A stretch of DNA of 50,028 nucleotides from Crocosphaera sp. Its GTDB lineage: Bacteria > Cyanobacteriota > Cyanobacteriia > Cyanobacteriales > Microcystaceae. Below are positions 43,604-50,028 of this stretch, in pieces (the first letter of the stretch is position 1; each line of letters starts with the position of its first letter). The notes under the pieces were generated by a model. The model had not been told where the DNA came from and made no database searches. It saw only the letters and a list, made by a program, of their open reading frames with translations. The position numbers and the translations under genes were made by a program. Location: the NCBI RefSeq assembly GCF_030064895.1, contig NZ_JASJEB010000114.1, positions 1-50,028 of the forward strand. The letters run 5' to 3'.

Positions 43604-45373
43604 ATGACAAATAATGGATTTAGAGTAAATAGAGGACTCAAAACCATCTCACAATTAAAACCCTCAAAATATGAAGCACAAGACCATGAAACTTACGAAA
43701 AAATGAGACAATTAACTCTATCTTATTCTACAGAAGGGTTAATTCGGTCTCAAAAATGTTTGATAAGATCAGGTCAATTAGGACTTCATAGTGCTTGTAG
43801 CATTATTAATCCAGGAGTTTTATATAAAGATAATCAATTTTCGATGCTGTGTCGTGGGGAACCCGATGCAACAGTATGGTTTGGAGATTTTTTGGAACGT
43901 CAGGCAACACCGTTATGGTGTACTTTAGACAATAATTTTAATGTAAAAACTAACTTTCCTTTAACCTATTCAGAAATTCCTGCAAACAGTCGTCCAGAAG
44001 ACTGGCGTTTGTTTGAATATAATGGCAAAATTTACAGCAATCATAGTATTTATACCTTACTAGATAGAGAGCGATGGATTATCCGTTCTCGTCCTGGTAT
44101 TGGTGAGATTAATCTTGATAAGAAAACTATAGAATTACGTTGCATACTCGAACCTCCTTTTGAACCTTCAAGAGAAGAAAAAAATTGGAGTTTCTTTGTT
44201 CATGAAGGGGTTTTGATGTGCATTTATTCTTTCAATCCTTACATCATTTTAGAGGTAGATTTAGAAAAAGGAACCACTCATAAAATATTAGAAGAAAACC
44301 TTACCTATCAATGGTACGACAAGAAAAAGTTTGTGGGAAATAGTGCTAATGTGGTTTCCTGGGATGATGAACACTATATCACCTTTGTTCATGATTTTCT
44401 GGAACCCAAACATGAACAAAGAAACCGTGCATATATGCAATATGGGGTTCTGATTAGCAAAAAAACTCTCTTACCCACCAACATTATTCCTCGTCCCTTA
44501 GTGATGGGAGGAGACGAACCGGGGAGACATCCTGGGGTGCATTATACCAGTTCTCTAATTAACCGAGAGGATGGATTATATGGGTTTTACGGACAGGGAG
44601 ACACCCATATTGGACTGGTGGTGTTTAATAAAAGTCCTCTCAATCAATTATTTGCACAATATCCAGTATACAGTCAAAATAACGCATCTTTAGGAATATG
44701 TAGGGGAATTGATCCCAGAAAAGGAATTATTGTTTCCTTTCCTAGAAATGGTTTAAACTGGGTACGTTATTGTCTCGAACAGTTAACAGGGTTACGAACC
44801 GCCGGACGACTGAAACTGATAGAAGAGGGGGACTTAGGGGTTTATAGAACTCATCATGTTCTAGAATCAGATATGGCCGAATCTTGTTATTGTCCTTTTT
44901 ATGACTCGGATGGTAAACCCTTACATCAAAAAGTTGTTTTAATTATTAGAGATTATCGCGAGTCCTTTCTAAGGATGACGAAAAACAAACAAGATACTAC
45001 TCCTACAGCGCAACAAATTAAAGACGGAGATATTTTTCACTTTAGGGACTATTTTAACAATCTTAAAGCTTATGATGAATTTAAGGGGGAAAAACTATTA
45101 GTTTATTATCCTAATCTTGTTAGTGATTTCTCAGAAATGATCAAGATTTTAGAGTTCTTGGGAGTGAGTTACGATCTCAATAATTTTGACTTAGAATATC
45201 ATCGTCAACAATCCTTAGATTTGTATGATATTCAACACAAATCTTATACCAAAGATAATCTTTATGATTTTACTTTCCATCAAAGTCAAGTCGACGCTGA
45301 TGTTATTGAAGCGATAGATGATTTTGTGGACAAAAACTATCGAGATTTAGCCCAGAAATATTTACAATTATAA
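43604..45373 (+). CDS. Fusion protein: GH130-like beta-propeller plus type A sulfotransferase
   Basis: Residues about 40-360 of this 589-residue protein resemble the five-bladed propeller of GH130 enzymes: SIINPGVLYKDNQFSMLCRGE, PEDWRLFEYNGKIYSNHS (like the family EDPR strand), EKNWSFFVHEGVLMCIYSFN (like the family KNW motif) and GGDEPGRHPGVHYTSSL. Residues about 374-589 resemble PAPS-dependent sulfotransferases: IIVSFPRNGLNWVRY (5'-phosphosulfate loop) and VVLIIRDYRESFLRM (3'-phosphate site). The propeller would bind or cleave mannoside-like glycans and the second domain would sulfate them; this is inference. No signal peptide, so it is cytosolic. It heads a five-gene plus-strand cluster. 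No clear Shine-Dalgarno. Confidence 0.75.
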   Translation: MTNNGFRVNRGLKTISQLKPSKYEAQDHETYEKMRQLTLSYSTEGLIRSQKCLIRSGQLGLHSACSIINPGVLYKDNQFSMLCRGEPDATVWFGDFLERQATPLWCTLDNNFNVKTNFPLTYSEIPANSRPEDWRLFEYNGKIYSNHSIYTLLDRERWIIRSRPGIGEINLDKKTIELRCILEPPFEPSREEKNWSFFVHEGVLMCIYSFNPYIILEVDLEKGTTHKILEENLTYQWYDKKKFVGNSANVVSWDDEHYITFVHDFLEPKHEQRNRAYMQYGVLISKKTLLPTNIIPRPLVMGGDEPGRHPGVHYTSSLINREDGLYGFYGQGDTHIGLVVFNKSPLNQLFAQYPVYSQNNASLGICRGIDPRKGIIVSFPRNGLNWVRYCLEQLTGLRTAGRLKLIEEGDLGVYRTHHVLESDMAESCYCPFYDSDGKPLHQKVVLIIRDYRESFLRMTKNKQDTTPTAQQIKDGDIFHFRDYFNNLKAYDEFKGEKLLVYYPNLVSDFSEMIKILEFLGVSYDLNNFDLEYHRQQSLDLYDIQHKSYTKDNLYDFTFHQSQVDADVIEAIDDFVDKNYRDLAQKYLQL

Positions 45374-45382
45374 GAGGATAAC

Positions 45383-46480
45383 ATGAGCATCATTAATCCT
45401 CCACCTGGAAATTATCACGGTCATAGACCAGCATCCAGATTGGGTTCTTCCAAGTATCAGACCCAAGATGATACTACTTATAAACAGATGAAACAATTAA
45501 CCTTGTCTCATTCAAAGTCAGGTCTAATTCAAGTTAAAAAAAGTTTAATTCAATCCGGTCAATTAGGAAATGATACTGCTTGTAGTATCATTAATCCAGG
45601 TGTATTATATAAGGATAATCAATTCTCTTTACTTTGTCGTGGAGAACCCGATGAACAAGTCTGGTTTGGGGATTTTTTAGCTTGTCAAGCAACACCGTTG
45701 TGGTGTACCTTAGACAATGAATTAAACCTTACCAATAGCTTTCCCTTGAGTTATCAAGACATTCCCCCAAGAAGTCGTCCCGAAGATTGGCGTTTGTTTG
45801 AATATCAGGGCAAACTATACAGCAATCATAGTGTTTATACTATCTTAGATCGCGATCGATGGATGATTCGTTCTCGTCCAGGAATTTCAGCAGTTGATTT
45901 GCAAAGACAAAAACTAGAATTATGCTGGATGTTAGACCCTCCTTTTGAACCTTCTCCAGAGGAAAAAAACTGGAGTTTTTTTGTTCATAATGGGTGTTTA
46001 ATGTGTCTTTATTCTTTTAAACCCTATATCCTTTTGGAAATCGACCTAAAACGGGGAACAGTTTATAAAATACTAGAAGCAACTCTAGCTTATCAATGGT
46101 ACGATAAGGGGAAATTTGTGGGGAACAGCACCAATTTAGTCTGCTGGGATGATGATTACTATATCATGTTCATTCACGATTATTTGGAACCTAAAAATGA
46201 GCAAAGAAATCGTTCTTATATGCAGTATGGCATCTTAATCAGCAAAAAAACTCTTTTACCTACCCATGTCATTCCTCGACCTTTAATAATGGGAGGAGAT
46301 GAACCTGGCCGACATCCGGGGGTTCACTATACTAGTTCATTAGTTAACCGAGAGGATGGACTATATTCCTTTTATGGACAAGGAGATAGTCACATCGGGA
46401 TGGTACTTTTTAATAAGGATAAACTGGCTGAATTATTTGAGCAATATGCTGTCAGTTTAGCTACAACTACCTTGAGGTAA
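45383..46480 (+). CDS. GH130-like beta-propeller protein, stand-alone copy
   Basis: The 365 residues align along their length to the propeller half of the upstream fusion (for example CSIINPGVLYKDNQFSLLCR, RPEDWRLFEYQGKLYSNHS, EKNWSFFVHNGCLMCLYSF, GGDEPGRHPGVHYTSSL). The two copies are closely similar, so the duplication is recent or kept under strong constraint. It ends just where the sulfotransferase half begins in the fusion. AAGAGGA precedes the ATG, nine bases after the fusion gene's stop. It is cytosolic by sequence. Whether it is a glycoside hydrolase, a phosphorylase or only a binding domain cannot be told. Confidence 0.75.
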   Translation: MSIINPPPGNYHGHRPASRLGSSKYQTQDDTTYKQMKQLTLSHSKSGLIQVKKSLIQSGQLGNDTACSIINPGVLYKDNQFSLLCRGEPDEQVWFGDFLACQATPLWCTLDNELNLTNSFPLSYQDIPPRSRPEDWRLFEYQGKLYSNHSVYTILDRDRWMIRSRPGISAVDLQRQKLELCWMLDPPFEPSPEEKNWSFFVHNGCLMCLYSFKPYILLEIDLKRGTVYKILEATLAYQWYDKGKFVGNSTNLVCWDDDYYIMFIHDYLEPKNEQRNRSYMQYGILISKKTLLPTHVIPRPLIMGGDEPGRHPGVHYTSSLVNREDGLYSFYGQGDSHIGMVLFNKDKLAELFEQYAVSLATTTLR

Positions 46481-46507
46481 TAGTTAGAAAAATTTAAGGA
46501 ACAAAAT

Positions 46508-47239
46508 ATGCTTATTTCTGATGAATACAAATTTATTTTTATCCATATTGGTAAAACCGGTGGAACCAGTGTAGAAAAAGTCCTCTGTGATTATCTAAAT
46601 TTAGATTTTAAGGTAACTAAAAAGAGTCCCGAGGGGAAATGGTGGAAACATATTTGGGCCCAAGGTATGAAAAAATATGTTGGGGAGGAAATTTGGAATA
46701 ATTACTTTACTTTTGCCTTTGTCCGTAATCCCTATGATATGATTTTGTCTCTTTATTCCATGTATACTCAATATCCTGAATATACCAATCCCCAAAAATA
46801 TCCGAGACTTTATCATCCTTGGAACCAATATAAAAGTTTTGAAGACTTTATTTTGAGTATGGGAAAGCGTCAACATGAACCCAATGAAAAATGGCGATTA
46901 CAACTTAATAAATTGGGTGTGAAAGGAACTATGAACTTATGGTATAGTATTGAAAACTTACAAAGTAGTTATTTAACCAATAGTTGGAAAGGAAAAGAGC
47001 ATGGTAAAGGCGAAATTTTAGTTGATTTTGTCGGACGATATGAAAATTTATCCCAAGATTTTCATTATGTATGTGAGAGGGTTGGATTGCCTAAACTTGA
47101 ATTAGTTCAACATGGGGCAACTCGACATAAACCCTATCAAGAAATGTACACAGAACAGATGAAAAAAATTGTTTATAATCATTCTTCTGTTGATATTGAA
47201 AGGTTTGGTTACTCGCTGAAAAATCAACTTATTAGTTAA
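46508..47239 (+). CDS. Type B sulfotransferase (Sulfotransfer_2-like), copy 1
   Basis: This 243-residue protein has the 5'-phosphosulfate loop FIFIHIGKTGGTSVEKVL at the N-terminus and the 3'-phosphate motif FTFAFVRNPYDMILSLYS near residue 75-92, the pattern of carbohydrate sulfotransferases of the Sulfotransfer_2/3 group. It is a different type from the sulfotransferase half of the fusion gene. AAGGA lies about ten bases before the ATG, and the gap to the propeller gene is 27 bases. No membrane anchor is present, unlike Golgi relatives. It is closely similar to the gene at 48136. The acceptor is unknown. Confidence 0.8.
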   Translation: MLISDEYKFIFIHIGKTGGTSVEKVLCDYLNLDFKVTKKSPEGKWWKHIWAQGMKKYVGEEIWNNYFTFAFVRNPYDMILSLYSMYTQYPEYTNPQKYPRLYHPWNQYKSFEDFILSMGKRQHEPNEKWRLQLNKLGVKGTMNLWYSIENLQSSYLTNSWKGKEHGKGEILVDFVGRYENLSQDFHYVCERVGLPKLELVQHGATRHKPYQEMYTEQMKKIVYNHSSVDIERFGYSLKNQLIS

Positions 47240-47372
47240 TAAATTAACAGCAAAAAATTGCTATATTTTAAGCTAATAAATATTTCCACTTCTCCCATTC
47301 TTCAATTCTTCCCGTAAATCACTGCAAAGTTATTTAACCACTAATTGCTCAATTATTTGGAGTTAGAAAATC

Positions 47373-48077
47373 ATGAAAGTTATTGATGCTAAAGGAATAA
47401 AAAAAATTAACCGTCAAAAAGGGATTATTGTTTCTTATCCCAGAAATGGTTTAAACTGGGTTCGTTATTGCATTGAATATTTTTCTGGACTACAAACACC
47501 CGGTAAAACAAAAATTTATGACCAGGGTAAATTTGCTGTTTATCGAACTCATAATGTTAAGCGGCCTGGTCCTCGGAGTTCTTGTTATTGTGCTTTTTAT
47601 GATCATGATGGTAAACCCATCCATAAAAAGGTTCTTTTATTACTAAGAGATTATCACGAATCTTATATTAGGGTTGCCAAAAGAAAACAAAATGGAGTAG
47701 TTCCCACAGCAGAAGAAATTAGAAATGGGAAGATTTTTAACTTTAAAGACTACTTTGAAAATCTAAAAGCTTATGATCAATATTCAGGGACAAAAATGAT
47801 TGTTCGTTATCAGAATCTTGTCAAAGATTTCTCCGAAATTACTAAGATTTTAGACTTCTTTGGTTTTTCCTATGATTTAAGCAATTTTGATATAGAAGAA
47901 CACCGTCAAAAATCAATAAATCTGTATGATACACAACACAAATCCTATAGTAAAGATAATCTTTATAATTTCACCTTCCATCAATCTCAAGTAGACCCCG
48001 AGGTCAATAAGGCCATTGATGAATTTGTTGATGCAAATTATAAAAAGTTAGCTGACAAATATTTACGCTTAGGTTAA
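47373..48077 (+). CDS. Type A sulfotransferase, stand-alone copy
   Basis: The 234 residues align to the C-terminal half of the fusion at 43604: GIIVSYPRNGLNWVRYCIE, YRTHNVK, SCYCAFYDHDGKP, LLLLRDYHESYIRV, then QHKSYSKDNLYNFTFHQSQV against the matching segment in the fusion. A short own N-terminus (MKVIDAKGIKKINRQ) replaces the propeller. The PAPS-loop and RD motifs are kept. It lies 133 bases after copy 1 of the type B gene. It is the partner missing from the stand-alone propeller gene. Confidence 0.78.
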   Translation: MKVIDAKGIKKINRQKGIIVSYPRNGLNWVRYCIEYFSGLQTPGKTKIYDQGKFAVYRTHNVKRPGPRSSCYCAFYDHDGKPIHKKVLLLLRDYHESYIRVAKRKQNGVVPTAEEIRNGKIFNFKDYFENLKAYDQYSGTKMIVRYQNLVKDFSEITKILDFFGFSYDLSNFDIEEHRQKSINLYDTQHKSYSKDNLYNFTFHQSQVDPEVNKAIDEFVDANYKKLADKYLRLG

Positions 48078-48079
48078 GA

Positions 48080-48102
48080 AACCGTCAGGATGGACGGGTT
48101 CT
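48080..48102 (+). repeat. CCGTC/GACGG hairpin between cluster genes
   Basis: AACCGTC-AGGATG-GACGGGTT lies between the stop at 48077 and the ATG at 48136, resembling the CCGTCC hairpin at 10225. It may be an attenuator or an IS-end relic. Confidence 0.4.
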
Positions 48103-48135
48103 AAGAAGGATTAAAACAGATTCAAACAACCAATT

Positions 48136-48846
48136 ATGCTCATTTCTCACGAATACAAATTTATTTTTATCCATATTGGCAAAACCGGTGGAACCAGTGT
48201 GGAAAAAGTCCTCTGTGATTATCTAAATCTGGATTTTGAAGTAACTAAAAAGAATCCAGAGGGAGAATGGTGGAAACATATTTGGGCCAAATACATGAAA
48301 CAATACATTGGTGAAGATATCTGGAACGATTATTTTACCTTTGCTTTTGTTCGTAACCCTTTAGATATGATTCTCTCTTTGTATTCCATGTACACCCAAT
48401 ATCCGGAATACACCAACCCAGAACAACATCGCGATTTATATCACCCTTGGAATCAATATAAAGACTTTGAAGACTTCATTTTGAGTATGGGGGAACGCAA
48501 ACATGAACCCAATGAAAAATGGCGATTTCAACTGGATAAGTTAGGGGTGAAAGGCACTATGAATCTATGGTATGGTATCGAAAACCTACAAAGTAGTTAT
48601 TTAACCGATAGCTGGAAAGGGAAAGAAAATGGCAAAGGAGAGATTCTCATAGATTTTGTTGGTCACTATGAAAATTTATCTCAAGATTTTCATTATTTTT
48701 GCGAACAAGTTGGACTCCCCAAACTTGATTTAATTCGTCATGGTGCAACTAAACATAAACCTTATCAGGAAATATACACCGAGAAAATGAAAGAAGTTGT
48801 CTATGAACACTCATCCATAGATATTGAACGTTTTGGTTACAAATAA
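48136..48846 (+). CDS. Type B sulfotransferase, copy 2
   Basis: The 236 residues are nearly collinear with the gene at 46508 (both MLIS-EYKFIFIHIGKTGGT, FAFVRNP-DMILSLYSMY, HEPNEKWR, GTMNLWY-IENLQSSYL). PAPS motifs are intact in both. It lacks the last seven residues of copy 1. Its stop codon is inside a dispersed repeat that ends in a HIP1 hairpin. It is the last gene of the five-gene cluster. Two intact copies suggest either dosage or two acceptor specificities; this cannot be decided from the sequence. Confidence 0.8.
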   Translation: MLISHEYKFIFIHIGKTGGTSVEKVLCDYLNLDFEVTKKNPEGEWWKHIWAKYMKQYIGEDIWNDYFTFAFVRNPLDMILSLYSMYTQYPEYTNPEQHRDLYHPWNQYKDFEDFILSMGERKHEPNEKWRFQLDKLGVKGTMNLWYGIENLQSSYLTDSWKGKENGKGEILIDFVGHYENLSQDFHYFCEQVGLPKLDLIRHGATKHKPYQEIYTEKMKEVVYEHSSIDIERFGYK

Positions 48847-48909
48847 TCGTTATTCTTCAGTATCTAGAGGAGAATTAGAGGCGATCGCAATTTAAGAAAG
48901 CGATCGCTT
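48843..48909. repeat. Dispersed repeat ending in paired HIP1 hairpin, copy 2
   Basis: Overlaps the cluster's final stop codon. It matches 35375-35420 with five differences, then a pair of HIP1 octamers forms GCGATCGC/GCGATCGC and a probable 3' end structure. Confidence 0.75.
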
Positions 48910-49026
48910 AATTGTAACCGCTATCCTAAAAAAAGAATAACCCTTAATGCTACTAGAAAACCTTTTTGCAAGAGGTATATTGAAGAGAAATAAAATATAA
49001 TTATACATAGTCTTTTAAAAATAAAT

Positions 49027-49584
49027 ATGGACCCAGCAGAGTACCTAGCATTTGTTCCTCTCTTGTTTTACGGAATTGCTTTAGCAGACCTACTAGGACA
49101 GTGGCGACGTTTTTTTGACAGGAATTATTTTTATTTTCCCTATTTCTTGACCACTATTATATTCACAGAAGCAGGGGTTTGGAATGTATATCAATATCTC
49201 GAAATCGTCTCTCGTTTAGAAGGTGTTTCCTATGCACAGTATTGGTTGTACCTCGTGCAGCCGATCATTTTTCTGCTTACGGTGAGCGCATTAACCCCAG
49301 AATTTGAAATCAAAGATACCGAATCTTACTTCAAAGAACGGCTTTCTCTGGTGTACGGACTCCTAGCCATATTTATTTTTAGTCATTTTTTTAGCGGATT
49401 TAGCTCAATGATAGCTGTGTCTTTTCTCAAATATACTCGAATTATCCTCGCTTTCCTTAGTATCATAATCGCCTTCATAAAAAGGATTTGGCTTATCTAT
49501 CTGATGGCAGTTATAGCAGTCGCCAAAGCTATTAGGACATTTTTCTGTTCCCTGTTCCCTGTTCCCTGTTCCCTTAAAATATAA
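49027..49584 (+). CDS. Multi-spanning membrane protein, 185 aa, C-terminus encoded by a repeat
   Basis: ATG start in an AT-rich leader. About five hydrophobic segments are visible: AEYLAFVPLLFYGIALADLL, FPYFLTTIIFTEAGVWNV, WLYLVQPIIFLLTVSAL, VYGLLAIFIFSHFF and IILAFLSIIIAFI. The pattern resembles small conserved bacterial inner-membrane proteins with a RRFFDRNYF loop, but I recognise no family. The last residues, CSLFPVPCSL, are the translation of the TGTTCCC tandem repeat at 49546-49573, so the original C-terminus has probably been lost or replaced. It may be a decaying gene. Independent of the sulfotransferase cluster by spacing. Confidence 0.6.
   Translation: MDPAEYLAFVPLLFYGIALADLLGQWRRFFDRNYFYFPYFLTTIIFTEAGVWNVYQYLEIVSRLEGVSYAQYWLYLVQPIIFLLTVSALTPEFEIKDTESYFKERLSLVYGLLAIFIFSHFFSGFSSMIAVSFLKYTRIILAFLSIIIAFIKRIWLIYLMAVIAVAKAIRTFFCSLFPVPCSLKI
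49546..49573. repeat. Period-7 tandem repeat, unit TGTTCCC, inside a coding frame
   Basis: Four perfect 7-base units that form the 3' end of the membrane protein frame. Confidence 0.9.
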
Positions 49585-49771
49585 TTTATGTGTCCTAACT
49601 AGCCTGTCTATTGCTATATCTGGTTCTTAAGTCTATTGCTAAGAATAACCTATAGTTGAATCTTCTGAAATCCCTAACCTAAAGGGAAAATTTTTTGTCT
49701 ATTTCTGTAAATCATCCCTTAATAATGCAACGCCCTAAAACTGAAACGCAAATCAACAGCCCTTCGGGCGA

Positions 49772-49803
49772 GGCAGAAGGCAGGGAGCAGGAGGCAGGAG
49801 GGA
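49772..49803. repeat. Period-7 tandem repeat, unit GGCAGGA
   Basis: Four 7-base units (GGCAGAA, GGCAGGG, AGCAGGA, GGCAGGA) next to a GCCCTTCGGGC hairpin. Confidence 0.85.
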
Positions 49804-49928
49804 AGATTTTTAGTTAGGGTTTGCTGAAAAAGTTACTAAAAAATTTATGCTACTTTTGACAAAGAATTTTCTAACAAATTAATAAGTTTAACTACAGAAA
49901 AATGGTTTAACAGGGATGTCAAAAGAAG

Positions 49929-49974
49929 TCCCCATCTATAAATTCTAAAAGAATACCCAAATTTTAGATGGGGA
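49929..49974. repeat. Long hairpin TCCCCATCTA.../...TAGATGGGGA
   Basis: Ten-base arms that can extend inward through AAATT/AATTT with one unpaired base, around a loop of about 16 bases; IS-end-like or a terminator of a gene beyond the window. Confidence 0.5.
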
Positions 49975-50028
49975 TGAATTTTGACCAATATATTAACGTG
50001 CAAAGCACAACCTTGCTTAGATGATTTG

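Larger units (their letters stand above)
49585..50028. other. Terminal intergenic region with repeats
   Basis: It contains the GGCAGGA array at 49772-49803, the string AGGGTTTGCTGAAAAAGT (about 49817), which recalls insertion-sequence ends, and the long hairpin at 49929-49974. No coding frame of note is present up to the window edge. Confidence 0.55.

Noticed and set aside
43604-48846. A defence or phage-related island as explanation of the duplicated small genes
   Set aside because: No nuclease, integrase or phage structural gene is present; all motifs are of PAPS sulfotransferases and a glycan-related propeller.

Overview
The window comes from an AT-rich unicellular cyanobacterium of the Crocosphaera/Cyanothece type. 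This rests on the many HIP1 octamers (GCGATCGC), a chlorophyll synthase gene (chlG), the clock and phycobilisome response regulator rpaA, a cyanobacterial DUF6887/DUF6888 pair, and the asd-dapA-rnj gene order. The assignment is inference from gene content, not a database match.

Layout. 1-9.1 kb holds housekeeping and signalling genes, nearly all on the minus strand: a transposon tail, glutathione peroxidase, a family 2 glycosyltransferase, a GAF protein with a degenerate histidine kinase core, a DUF1611 protein, a B12-binding radical SAM protein, a DUF4351 gene remnant and mutL. At 9.2-12.6 kb rpaA is divergent from a DICT-GAF histidine kinase, followed by tRNA-Leu(UAG). At 12.7-16.6 kb are a secreted protein and two serine/threonine kinase-type proteins. 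One is fused to a periplasmic-binding domain. The other has NFG in place of DFG. 17.3-24.8 kb carries an 1845-residue repeat-rich surface protein, a DUF6887/6888 pair, a PEP-CTERM-type protein that shares a domain with the giant protein, and an HTH protein. 24.9-33 kb is core metabolism: rnj, dapA, asd, chlG, a ParA/coiled-coil pair that looks like the carboxysome-positioning McdA/McdB pair, and pyrE, with a dead tnpB between them. 33.4-35.3 kb carries several very small genes.

The most unusual part is 35.4-48.9 kb. Three minus-strand genes encode large secreted proteins that share an approximately 250-residue domain I do not recognise, containing a calcium-loop-like motif. Divergent from them is a plus-strand cluster of five genes built from only three modules: a GH130-like beta-propeller, a sulfotransferase of type A, and a sulfotransferase of type B. 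The modules are fused in the first gene and separate, duplicated and reshuffled in the rest. I infer a cell-surface or extracellular glycan modification (sulfation) island.

The spaces between genes hold many short dispersed elements: tandem repeats with a strict 7-base period but different unit sequences, HIP1-paired hairpins, orphan IS200/IS605-type right ends, and a cluster of TGAACTT heptamers upstream of the giant surface protein. No CRISPR array or rRNA is present, and I see no intact mobile element.
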